Shown: positions 7,320-14,695 of the stretch, piece after piece
Layout: every line of letters starts with the position of its first letter
Numbering within the stretch: position 1 is the stretch's first letter
Position numbers and translations under genes: made by a program
Source of the DNA: Bacteroides sp. UBA7335
Lineage (GTDB): Bacteria; Bacteroidota; Bacteroidia; Bacteroidales; Bacteroidaceae
Direction: 5' to 3'
DNA length: 14,852 nt
Assembly (NCBI GenBank): GCA_002471185.1
Contig: DKPL01000021.1
Span: forward strand, 1,956-16,807
Notes under the pieces: generated by a model
What the model was told of the DNA's origin: nothing
Seen by the model: the letters and a program-made list of their open reading frames with translations, nothing else
Database searches by the model: none

Positions 7320-8129
7320 TTAATGGCCGCCACAGCACTTATGATCTGATGTTTTAGCTTCTTTAGAGTGAGGGTGCGAGGCTACGATGCGATGGGGCAG
7401 AGAACCATGTCCCAATAGTTCTATGGGGCAATGAAACTTCTTTTCGAGCCACTCACCTGTTACTTCCGATCCCGGATGGTAGTCGAGTGTTTCGTTGACA
7501 CAGGCTATCGATTTGACTTGTTGCAACACCGTACCGATGTCGTGACTAACCAACACAATGGCACACTCCTTATTGATTTCGGTAAGCAGTTGATACAGTC
7601 GTGCCTCAAACTGCTTGTCGATATAGGTGCTTGGCTCGTCCAAAATGACGACCGAAGGATCGCTAATGATAGCCCTCCCCAGTAAAGCACGTTGTAACTG
7701 TCCGCCACTCAGCTGACCGATAGAACGTTTTTCTAATCCGTCTAAACCCATGCGTTGCACTACTGTCTTTACCTTTTCGTGTTGCTCTTTGCTAAAACGG
7801 CTTATTAGCGATTTCTCAACATTTAGTCCCGACAGGATAACCTCTTCTACCGAAATGGGAAACTTGCGATCTATGGAGCTGTATTGAGGTAAATAACCCA
7901 CCGATAGACTCGATTTGCGATTCAAACTGCTTTGGTGATAAATAATTTCACCCGACATCGGTTTGAGCAATCCCAATATACACTTTATCAAGGTTGTTTT
8001 GCCACCCCCATTCGGACCAATCACACCCAAGAAGTCGCGATCGTAAATGGTGAGGTTGATATCGTGTATCACTGCCTTTCCATCGTATCCGGCCGATAGA
8101 TTTTTTATCTCTATAATAGGTTGTGGCAT
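7320..8129 (-). CDS. znuC: Zinc/manganese-type ABC transporter ATP-binding protein (ZnuC-like)
   Basis: This is the cytoplasmic ATPase subunit of a metal importer. The 269-residue protein has a Walker A GPNGGGKT (38-45), Q-loop Gln82 in YLPQYSSID, ABC signature LSGGQLQRALL (140-150), Walker B VVILDEP (160-166) and H-loop His196 in VLVSHD. The GYLPQ...DRKFPISVEEVILSG region is typical of the ZnuC/MntB metal subfamily. Beyond the ATPase core, residues 218-269 are rich in His and Cys (His233, Cys234, His241, 246, 252, 254, 263, Cys265, Cys266, His269), ending CCGGH, which suggests metal sensing or binding. It follows the znuA-like gene by 29 bp and is last in the operon, upstream of a terminator. 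No permease gene is present on either side. Metal specificity is inferred from the family and the neighbouring binding protein. Confidence 0.88.
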   Translation of the reverse strand: MPQPIIEIKNLSAGYDGKAVIHDINLTIYDRDFLGVIGPNGGGKTTLIKCILGLLKPMSGEIIYHQSSLNRKSSLSVGYLPQYSSIDRKFPISVEEVILSGLNVEKSLISRFSKEQHEKVKTVVQRMGLDGLEKRSIGQLSGGQLQRALLGRAIISDPSVVILDEPSTYIDKQFEARLYQLLTEINKECAIVLVSHDIGTVLQQVKSIACVNETLDYHPGSEVTGEWLEKKFHCPIELLGHGSLPHRIVASHPHSKEAKTSDHKCCGGH

Positions 8130-8158
8130 ATCTTAATGCTATACTTTAGTTTACTACT

Positions 8159-9055
8159 TTACTTTTTCTCTTCTTTGCCCGATAAGGCTTGCGCAATGGC
8201 AATCATCTCTTCAGCCCAGTTGTAGTTAAGCGGATTGATGCGCACAATGCGTGCTCCGGTCTCTTTTGCTACAATTTCGGCATTGCGCGTGTCAAATTCG
8301 GGTTGTACAAATATGATGTTCACACGGTTATTCTTGCAAAAATCGACCAATCCCTTTAGGTGGGCGGGTGTAGGCTCTTTTCCCCCTTGCTCAATGCTTA
8401 CTTGTAGCAAACCATAGTCGCGTGCGAAGTACGACAGTGCAGGATGATAAATCATAAAAGCGTTGGTACGCTCGGGCGACGATAGCAACTCGCATATCAC
8501 ACTGTCAGTCTTCAAAATCACATTACACAAGCTATCATAGCGATGCAAATAGTAATTTTCGTTTTCTTTATCGAGCTGAGTAAGCGCTTTGTATGTGTTG
8601 CGCGCCATTACCAAAGCATTCTCGGGCGAATTCCAAATGTGAGGCTCAACACCATTTCCGCACGAATGTGTGTGAATATCGTGGTCGTGGTCGTGATCTT
8701 CGTAAATCAGGTTCACATCTTCGGATATATCAAAGACTTGAATATGTGGTGTGTTATCGAGCAATCGATCCATCCATACCTTTTCAAAGCCAATATGGCC
8801 GATGCGTAAGAACGCCTTGCTGCCAGCCAGTGACACCATTTGTTGTGGCGTAGGGTCGTAGGTTTCCGGACTCATGCCTTTGGGCACAATGCTCACTACA
8901 TTGTACTTATCGCCTGCAATAGCCTCGGTGAAGTAGCGTTGTGGCTCGATGGTGACTGCAATCACCGGTTTAGTATCGTTATCTGCTGTTTGGCTCTTTT
9001 TCCCTTCACAGGCACAGCAAAACAGAACAATCAGTAAATAGATAAATTTCTTCAT
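8159..9055 (-). CDS. znuA: Zinc-type ABC transporter substrate-binding lipoprotein (ZnuA-like)
   Basis: This is the cluster A-I metal-binding protein that delivers Zn2+ (possibly Mn2+) to an ABC permease. The 298-residue protein starts with a hydrophobic signal and a Cys cluster (FCCAC, 12-16). Cys16 is the best lipidation site, so it is probably an anchored lipoprotein. Residues 119-131 form the acidic/His-rich loop seen in zinc binders (EDHDHDHDIHTHSC). Expected ligands are His139 (VEPHIW), His204 (YHPALSYFA) and Asp255 (PEFDTRNAE). At the usual first-ligand position, the family His in the SPHxYxPTP pattern, this protein has Glu64 (SPETYDPTP); His87 in IGHIGFE is nearby in sequence. It sits 14 bp after mnmD and 29 bp before znuC. 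No Zur-like operator is recognisable in the short upstream gap. Confidence 0.9.
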   Translation of the reverse strand: MKKFIYLLIVLFCCACEGKKSQTADNDTKPVIAVTIEPQRYFTEAIAGDKYNVVSIVPKGMSPETYDPTPQQMVSLAGSKAFLRIGHIGFEKVWMDRLLDNTPHIQVFDISEDVNLIYEDHDHDHDIHTHSCGNGVEPHIWNSPENALVMARNTYKALTQLDKENENYYLHRYDSLCNVILKTDSVICELLSSPERTNAFMIYHPALSYFARDYGLLQVSIEQGGKEPTPAHLKGLVDFCKNNRVNIIFVQPEFDTRNAEIVAKETGARIVRINPLNYNWAEEMIAIAQALSGKEEKK

Positions 9056-9069
9056 AAGTTTTTTCCCTT

Positions 9070-9744
9070 TTAGTGTTTTATAGCCCGCAATATTTCGCGT
9101 TTTCCTCCTGGAGGACCGGGCAATCGTTCAACGATAAATCCTGCGCTTTGAAGCATTCTTCTCACCACTCCTTTGGCGCAATAGGTGGTCAGTATGCCAC
9201 CCTGTTTCATGATATTATATAGTTGGTCGAACAGTTGTTGCGACCACATCTCAGGCTGTTTTTCGGGCGCAAACGCATCAAAATAAACCAAATCGAAACC
9301 TCGTTCGGGCTCATCGGCAATGAGCTTTACGTTGGTGCTAACAAATCGGTTTGCATCCTCTTTTACTTTTACTAACGTAAACCTATCGGTTATTATTGTT
9401 TTTTCTTCCCATGGAGCACTGTGTAATTGCTCAAAACGTGGCGAATCGCTATATCCCAGCACAGCCACTTCTTGCCAGTCGAGCGGGTATAACTCGATGC
9501 CGGTGTAGTGCACCTTCTTTTTTAAATCATCGGCAGCTTCGAGGGTAAGTAGTGCATTCAAGCCCGTTCCAAACCCTATTTCGAGCACACTCACCGCTTC
9601 GTTTGGTGTAGCGCTCAATCCCATATCGATAAAGATGTGCTGTGACTCAGTCCGCGCCCCTTTTACAGAGTGATAATGCTCATCCAGTTCGGGAACAAAC
9701 AAAGTTGCACTGCCATCGGCTGTTTTTTCAATAACTCTTCTCAT
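9070..9744 (-). CDS. mnmD: tRNA (mnm5s2U34)-methyltransferase MnmD, stand-alone
   Basis: This SAM-dependent methyltransferase (DUF752/Methyltransf_30) converts the aminomethyl group on 2-thiouridine at tRNA position 34 to mnm5s2U. The 224 residues contain the N-terminal DEHYHS (21-26), the SAM-binding EIGFGTGLN (55-63), an acidic GIELYPLDW (82-90), the DAFAP motif (156-160; Asp156), YCAKGVVRR (188-196) and the C-terminal PGPPGGKREILRA (209-221). All match MnmD/the methylase half of MnmC. The FAD-dependent oxidase half of E. coli MnmC is absent, as in other stand-alone MnmD proteins, so the cmnm5-to-nm5 step must be done elsewhere or bypassed. It starts 3 bp after the YqaA gene and ends 14 bp before znuA. 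Confidence 0.9.
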   Translation of the reverse strand: MRRVIEKTADGSATLFVPELDEHYHSVKGARTESQHIFIDMGLSATPNEAVSVLEIGFGTGLNALLTLEAADDLKKKVHYTGIELYPLDWQEVAVLGYSDSPRFEQLHSAPWEEKTIITDRFTLVKVKEDANRFVSTNVKLIADEPERGFDLVYFDAFAPEKQPEMWSQQLFDQLYNIMKQGGILTTYCAKGVVRRMLQSAGFIVERLPGPPGGKREILRAIKH

Positions 9745-9747
9745 TCT

Positions 9748-10224
9748 CTAAATCACAAAACTAATAATACCCTGGAGTGCCAATAACATTACAATATAAC
9801 GCACCAGTTTACCAACAAACATAGATAGGGTAGTGAACCACACGTTGCTTCTCATAAATCCCAATGCAACCGCTATAATCTCTCCAATAAAAGGTAGGAA
9901 GGCAAAAAATCCCATCAGGGCTCCTTTCCCTTTAAGCTTATGTTGCATTTGGTCTACTTTCTCTTTCTTGATTTTAAAATAGCGTTCTAGCCAGTCTACC
10001 TTGCCCAAATGCCCCATCCAGTAGCAAGTCATACCTCCTGCAGTGTTGCCTAGTGTTGCGGCAAGCACACAAGCTGTAGGGTCGAGACCTACCTTTACCA
10101 AAGCTACCAAAACAATCTCCGAACTGAACGGGATAATGCTTCCCGCTAGCATGGCCGAAAGAAACAGTCCAGGTAGTCCCCAGTCGGTTAGTATCTGAGT
10201 GAGCGACTCTATAAAAGTATCCAT
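9748..10224 (-). CDS. YqaA/DedA (SNARE-associated) family membrane protein
   Basis: This 158-residue inner-membrane protein belongs to the short YqaA branch of the DedA/VTT superfamily. It shows hydrophobic segments at about 15-45, 50-70, 103-122 and 130-156, with the family-like AGSIIPFSSEIVL (27-39), a small-residue GNTAGGMTCYWMG (59-71) and FLPFIGEIIAVALGF (109-123; Pro111 and Glu115). DedA-superfamily members are linked to lipid-carrier recycling and membrane homeostasis, with some acting as undecaprenyl-phosphate translocases; which applies to YqaA is unknown. It starts 16 bp inside the preceding membrane-protein gene, suggesting coupled translation, and is 3 bp from mnmD. Family assignment is firm, substrate unknown. 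Confidence 0.85.
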   Translation of the reverse strand: MDTFIESLTQILTDWGLPGLFLSAMLAGSIIPFSSEIVLVALVKVGLDPTACVLAATLGNTAGGMTCYWMGHLGKVDWLERYFKIKKEKVDQMQHKLKGKGALMGFFAFLPFIGEIIAVALGFMRSNVWFTTLSMFVGKLVRYIVMLLALQGIISFVI

Positions 10225-11216
10225 AGGTTAAAAGCAAATAATAGAATTAAGCCAATGGTGGCACATATAAAAAACAGGTTCGACCCCTTTGTGTTTGTTA
10301 ATACAAAAAAATGAGCTGTTAAAAAGCTGATAGGTACTAATAGTATCGGCAATAAATTCATTGCAAAATCTGGTTGTAACCCTATGAATGCAAAGGTGTA
10401 AAGGCTCACAATAAACAGAAAGTCTAAGTAAGATCGTACCTGAATTTTGTCTTGATAGCCCTTTTGAGCATAGTGAATGATACTCGTGATATAAAGTATA
10501 AAGAGATAAGCAAGCGTCAGTATCTCCCACAAAGGCATTTGGGTTTTGTAATCGATGGGGTAAAAGTTGAACATCTCAGTGAACGGCTGATAAAACAACT
10601 CCATCTTTTGATAAAAGAAGGCATGACCAAACAAAAACCAATAGGGGAAAGTAAAGCCCACCAATGCTGCACAAAAGCTACGCAGAGTGAAAGCTTGAAA
10701 CTTGATGGCCCCTGCCAACCACAATGGGATAAAAAAGACTAATTGCGGAAAAAAGAGTGTTCCCATACCCATAAATGCAAACGATAGGAACAGGTTTGAT
10801 GCCGGGTAGCGCAAGTGGTAACACTTGAATAAGAAAAACAGAGAGATAAGGAATGTGACAGATGCAATATCGCCCGGATAGAGTAAGTGCAGGCTGGGAC
10901 AAGCTGTGATAAATAAAAAATAGAGTGATGTTTGTACCGAGGCACGCATACGTATGATACCAAAAACATTGTTCATCTCTATCAAGAAGTAACCCATAGC
11001 TGCATAGAGAACAAACCCGGCAATCTTGTTTGTCCACAATGGTGTGGTTTGCACGATTTCCGACCAAATGCCCAGTGGTGCATAGTTGGCACTTCCTAAG
11101 TAGTTTATATTGGACATAAATCCGGTGGCTATCCAGCAGATAATGCATATAAAAATAACGGCAGGCAGTGTCCATCTGCCTGCCGTTACTATTCCTTGTA
11201 GTCTGTTGTTTCTCAT
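10209..11216 (-). CDS. Uncharacterised multi-pass membrane protein
   Basis: I do not recognise this 335-residue protein with certainty. It is strongly hydrophobic, with about nine to ten probable membrane segments: roughly 14-34, 63-80, 93-108, 116-131, 142-172 (two helices around FFPQLVFFIPLWLAG), 180-200, 230-250, 264-282, 287-307 and 315-334. It has no signal peptide beyond the first helix. The layout and the FFPQL...PLWLAG stretch recall hypothetical Bacteroidota membrane proteins (possibly the DUF6427 group, not verified). Its start overlaps the purD stop by one base (TAATG), a classic coupling arrangement, and its 3' end overlaps the YqaA gene by 16 bp. That packing makes it a real, co-expressed gene. 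No catalytic motif is visible. Confidence 0.8.
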   Translation of the reverse strand: MRNNRLQGIVTAGRWTLPAVIFICIICWIATGFMSNINYLGSANYAPLGIWSEIVQTTPLWTNKIAGFVLYAAMGYFLIEMNNVFGIIRMRASVQTSLYFLFITACPSLHLLYPGDIASVTFLISLFFLFKCYHLRYPASNLFLSFAFMGMGTLFFPQLVFFIPLWLAGAIKFQAFTLRSFCAALVGFTFPYWFLFGHAFFYQKMELFYQPFTEMFNFYPIDYKTQMPLWEILTLAYLFILYITSIIHYAQKGYQDKIQVRSYLDFLFIVSLYTFAFIGLQPDFAMNLLPILLVPISFLTAHFFVLTNTKGSNLFFICATIGLILLFAFNLWILL

Positions 11217-12490
11217 TATAAGTCGAATCCGATGTCGCGACGATAGTTTTTCTTCTCGAATTGAATCATCTCGGCTACTTTGTAGCTTTTTGCAAGCGCT
11301 TCTTCTTTGGTTTCACCATAAGAGCTGATAGCGATAACACGTCCACCGTCGGTCACCACCTTGCCATCTTTGCAAGTTGTGCCGGCATGAAACACAATGC
11401 TGTCGGTAGCTGCTGCTTGCTCTAAACCGCTGATTTCAAACCCTTTTTCGTAAGCTTCGGGGTAACCACCGCTAACCATCATTACACAAGCTGCTGTGCG
11501 TGGATCAAGCTCTAGAGTCTTGGTATCCAAATTGCCTGCTGCAACTCCTTCGAACAACTCCACCAAGTCGCTCTTGATGCGAAGCATAACACTTTCTGTT
11601 TCGGGGTCGCCCATACGAACGTTATACTCAATAACCATGGGTTCTCCATCTACCTTGATTAAACCTAAAAAGATAAAACCTTTGTATAAAATGTTGTCGG
11701 CTCTCAATCCGTTTACAGTAGGCTCGATGATGCGTGTACGTACCTTCTCCATAAATACCTCATCGGCAAATGGTACCGGAGTAACACTACCCATACCTCC
11801 TGTGTTCAATCCTTTGTCGCCTTCGCCAATGCGTTTGTAATCTTTGGCTACCGGAAGCACTTTGTAGTGCTCTCCATCGCTCAAAACAAACACGCTGCAC
11901 TCAATACCGCTAAGGAACTCTTCGATAACTACAGTAGCCGAGGCATCGCCAAACATACCACTCAACATCTCTTTCAACTCGCTTTGAGCTTCTTCTAGTG
12001 TAGGTAGTATCAATACTCCTTTGCCGGCACATAGTCCGTCGGCCTTCAATACATAAGGCGCTTGAAGCGAGGCTAAGAAGTCGATACCTTCTTGTAGATT
12101 TTCGCTGGTTACACTTTTGTAGCGTGCTGTGGGAATGTTGTGACGTTGCATAAACTCCTTGGCAAACTCTTTGCTGCCTTCGAGTGTTGCTCCTTCGCTT
12201 GTAGGGCCTATTATTGCAATGTGTTTTGTTTCATCGTTGCCTTGAAAATAGTTGTAGATACCCTTTACCAAAGGATCTTCAGGACCTACTACAATCATAT
12301 CTATCTTCTCGTTTAGCGCAAATGCTTTCAACACTTCAAAGTCGGTTGCTTTGATATCAATGTTTTCGCCCACCGATGCTGTTCCGGCATTTCCGGGTGC
12401 GATATAGAGTTTTTCAACTTTTGGACTTTGAGCTATTTTCCATGCTAGTGCGTGTTCACGGCCGCCCGAACCTAAGAGTAACAATTTCAT
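11216..12490 (-). CDS. purD: Phosphoribosylamine-glycine ligase PurD (GAR synthetase)
   Basis: PurD catalyses the second step of de novo purine synthesis: ATP-dependent joining of glycine to phosphoribosylamine, in the cytosol. I chose the ATG at 12490, giving 424 residues that begin MKLLLLGSGGREHALAW, the standard PurD N-terminus. An in-frame ATG at 12538 would add 16 unrelated residues and lies inside the preceding gene. Motifs include GSGGREHAL (7-15), APGNAG (31-36), VGPEDPLVKG (68-77), ATP-grasp VLKADGLCAGKGV (147-159), EEFLSGIECSVF (190-201), a glycine-rich LNTGGMGS (228-235) and the metal-binding EYNVRMGDPETE (288-299). Length is normal and no key residue is missing. It starts 31 bp after the peptidase stop and overlaps the downstream membrane gene by one base. 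No other purine gene is in the window. Confidence 0.96.
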   Translation of the reverse strand: MKLLLLGSGGREHALAWKIAQSPKVEKLYIAPGNAGTASVGENIDIKATDFEVLKAFALNEKIDMIVVGPEDPLVKGIYNYFQGNDETKHIAIIGPTSEGATLEGSKEFAKEFMQRHNIPTARYKSVTSENLQEGIDFLASLQAPYVLKADGLCAGKGVLILPTLEEAQSELKEMLSGMFGDASATVVIEEFLSGIECSVFVLSDGEHYKVLPVAKDYKRIGEGDKGLNTGGMGSVTPVPFADEVFMEKVRTRIIEPTVNGLRADNILYKGFIFLGLIKVDGEPMVIEYNVRMGDPETESVMLRIKSDLVELFEGVAAGNLDTKTLELDPRTAACVMMVSGGYPEAYEKGFEISGLEQAAATDSIVFHAGTTCKDGKVVTDGGRVIAISSYGETKEEALAKSYKVAEMIQFEKKNYRRDIGFDL

Positions 12491-12521
12491 AATGACGTGA
12501 ATGTTATAGTTGTTTTTTATA

Positions 12522-14657
12522 TTACAAGTGATCTTCAAAATAACGGGTTATGGTCTGATGCAGGTGCACTCTGTCTCTTCCCAAAACATTGTGCTTATGT
12601 CCCGGATAGATAAATAAATCGGGATAGGTGCGTGCATCAACGCACGATTTTATAAATGATAGTGCATGTTGTGGTACACAAGTATCGTCATGGTCGTCAT
12701 GAATCATCAGCAATCGTCCTTGTAGCTTTCCGGCTTCATTGTTCAAATTGGTCAGTTCATAACCTTCGGGATTGCTTTCGGGGCTATCCATATAGCGCTC
12801 ACCATACATGATTTCGTAGTATTTCCAATCGATAACCGGTCCGCCGGCTACACCTACTTTGTAGATTTCGGGGTAACGAAGCAGTAGGGCAGTGGTCATG
12901 TGTCCGCCGAAGCTCCAACCATGCACACCGATGCGACTGCCATCAACATAGGGTAGACTTTGCAAGAATTCAGCTCCTTTTACTTGGTCTTTACCCTCTT
13001 CGATGCCCAATTGACGGAAGGTTGCATTCTCGAACGCTAATCCGCGATTGCTGCTTCCACGGTTGTCTACGCTAAGCATCACATAGCCCTTGTTGGCCAT
13101 ATAGATATCCCATCCGCGAGCACCGTTTAAGAAACCGTTGGTTACCATCTGTGCATGCGGTCCGCCATATACATAAACAATGGCAGGATGCTTTTGAGTT
13201 GTATCCATATCGGCTGGTTTAATAAGGCGATAGTACAAGTCGGTCACTCCATCAGCCGCTTTTATTGTTCCTGTCTCAATCACCGGCATCTGATATCCGT
13301 CGTAAGGATTTGCTGCTGTGAGCAAGCGCTGAGTTTTATTATCTTTAAGACGAACGATATCAATGTTGCGCGGTGTAGTAGGAGAGGTATAGGTATCAAT
13401 CAAGTAGTCGCCCGATTCGCTAAGCGTTGCACGGTGCACTCCCTCGTGGTTGCCAATCACGGCACGTTTACCGTTACCGATGTTTACGCGATAGAGGTTC
13501 GACTGCAACGGAGAATCTTCGGTAGAAGCGATGATTGCCTCTTTGGTGCGCGCGTTGAAACCAATCAGGTTCTGAACAATCCAAGCTCCTTGAGTGATTT
13601 GGCGAATCAATTTACCGTCTGTATTGTACAGGTATAAGTGATTATAACCATCGCGTTGGCTTTGATAGATAAACTCTTTCTCGTTCCAGGGTAAGAATAC
13701 GATGGGGTTTTGGGGCTCAACGTATTTGTCATGCTTTTCTTCGAGCAACACACGCTCAAGTTCTCCTGTATTGGCATTGTATTGGCACAACTTAGCATGG
13801 TTCTGATCACGGTTCAACTCTATCAGGTAGAGCTTTTCGCTATCGGGACTCCAACTGATGTTGGTGAAGTATCGATCTGTGGCATCGCCAGTGTTCAAAA
13901 ATAGAGTTTTCTCGGTTGCCGGGTTGTAAATACCTACTTGTACCTGGTGACTCTCCATTCCTGCCATCGGATAGCGGATGGTGTTGGCTTCGGCAATGCG
14001 AGCAGTTACATCTACCAATGGGTATTCGGTAACCATACTTTCGTCCATGCGGTAGAAAGCCAATTTATTGCCTTCCGGATTCCAGAAAGTACCTTTGCCA
14101 ATGCCAAACTCATTGCGGTGAACCGACTGTCCACATACAACTCCCTGCTTCTCATCGGTTATTTGTTTTCCGTTGATATACAAGTTGTTGCCTATGGTGT
14201 AAGCCAGGTTTTCCGACTGCTCGTTGTAGTCTTGATTGGCAGCCTCTTTGGGATATTCAGTTGACGACACCACTTTATTGCCCTTCCAATCATAGACTAA
14301 ATAGTTGCCTGCTGTTTGAATAAGCATATAAGTCTTGTCTTTCCACGGAAAGCTCGTTGAGTAGAAGTGTTGAATAGGCTTAATACCGTTGGCATTAAGT
14401 ACTCCATTCACCGCTTCGCGTGTAGTCAATACCTGCTCTTTCCCATTGGCAGGGTTGATGGCAAAAAGTGTATCAATTTCAGGTTTGATACATGTCTCTC
14501 CCCACCATTGCAAGTTATAAAGATTCTCGGCATAGCGATACGTATCGCCGCCGGGAATCAATTCTTCCAAAGTGAGAGTCTTTAAATCTTGTGCCATAAC
14601 GCTACTAATGCAAAAGGCTTGTATTGCCAGTAATAATAGGTGTTTTATCTTAGTCAT
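12522..14657 (-). CDS. Secreted S9 prolyl peptidase (DPP4/prolyl tripeptidyl peptidase type)
   Basis: This 711-residue serine peptidase releases di- or tripeptides after proline from peptide N-termini, probably in the periplasm. A Sec signal peptide (Lys-rich start, hydrophobic 7-20, cleavage near VMAQ, 20-23) precedes a DPPIV-type beta-propeller (about 50-460) and an alpha/beta-hydrolase domain. The nucleophile is Ser582 in GWSFGGH; Asp657 in HDDHDDT and His689 in YPGHKHNVLG complete the probable triad. The hydrolase also shows VYGGPHAQ (496-503) and DNRGSSNRG (531-539). In the substrate-N-terminus region, HRNEFGIGKGTFW (180-192) has one Glu (183) where human DPP4 has an adjacent pair. This resembles P. 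gingivalis PtpA, so a tripeptidyl specificity is possible. It heads the packed leftward cluster, 38 bp after the stop of the charged-tail gene. Confidence 0.93.
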   Translation of the reverse strand: MTKIKHLLLLAIQAFCISSVMAQDLKTLTLEELIPGGDTYRYAENLYNLQWWGETCIKPEIDTLFAINPANGKEQVLTTREAVNGVLNANGIKPIQHFYSTSFPWKDKTYMLIQTAGNYLVYDWKGNKVVSSTEYPKEAANQDYNEQSENLAYTIGNNLYINGKQITDEKQGVVCGQSVHRNEFGIGKGTFWNPEGNKLAFYRMDESMVTEYPLVDVTARIAEANTIRYPMAGMESHQVQVGIYNPATEKTLFLNTGDATDRYFTNISWSPDSEKLYLIELNRDQNHAKLCQYNANTGELERVLLEEKHDKYVEPQNPIVFLPWNEKEFIYQSQRDGYNHLYLYNTDGKLIRQITQGAWIVQNLIGFNARTKEAIIASTEDSPLQSNLYRVNIGNGKRAVIGNHEGVHRATLSESGDYLIDTYTSPTTPRNIDIVRLKDNKTQRLLTAANPYDGYQMPVIETGTIKAADGVTDLYYRLIKPADMDTTQKHPAIVYVYGGPHAQMVTNGFLNGARGWDIYMANKGYVMLSVDNRGSSNRGLAFENATFRQLGIEEGKDQVKGAEFLQSLPYVDGSRIGVHGWSFGGHMTTALLLRYPEIYKVGVAGGPVIDWKYYEIMYGERYMDSPESNPEGYELTNLNNEAGKLQGRLLMIHDDHDDTCVPQHALSFIKSCVDARTYPDLFIYPGHKHNVLGRDRVHLHQTITRYFEDHL

Positions 14658-14695
14658 TACTAAATCTAAATCTATGGTCGTGTGTGACGGTGAAT

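Noticed and set aside
9748..11216. The two membrane proteins as the missing ZnuB permease
   Set aside because: One carries YqaA/DedA motifs, and the other lacks recognisable ABC-3 permease features and is separated from znuA by mnmD.
12491..12538. Upstream start for purD at 12538
   Set aside because: The extra 16 residues are unlike any PurD N-terminus and overlap the peptidase gene; the ATG at 12490 gives the standard MKLLLLGSGGREHAL start.
13155..13637. 160-codon plus-strand frame inside the S9 peptidase gene
   Set aside because: It is antisense to the conserved peptidase coding region and shows no motif or promoter.
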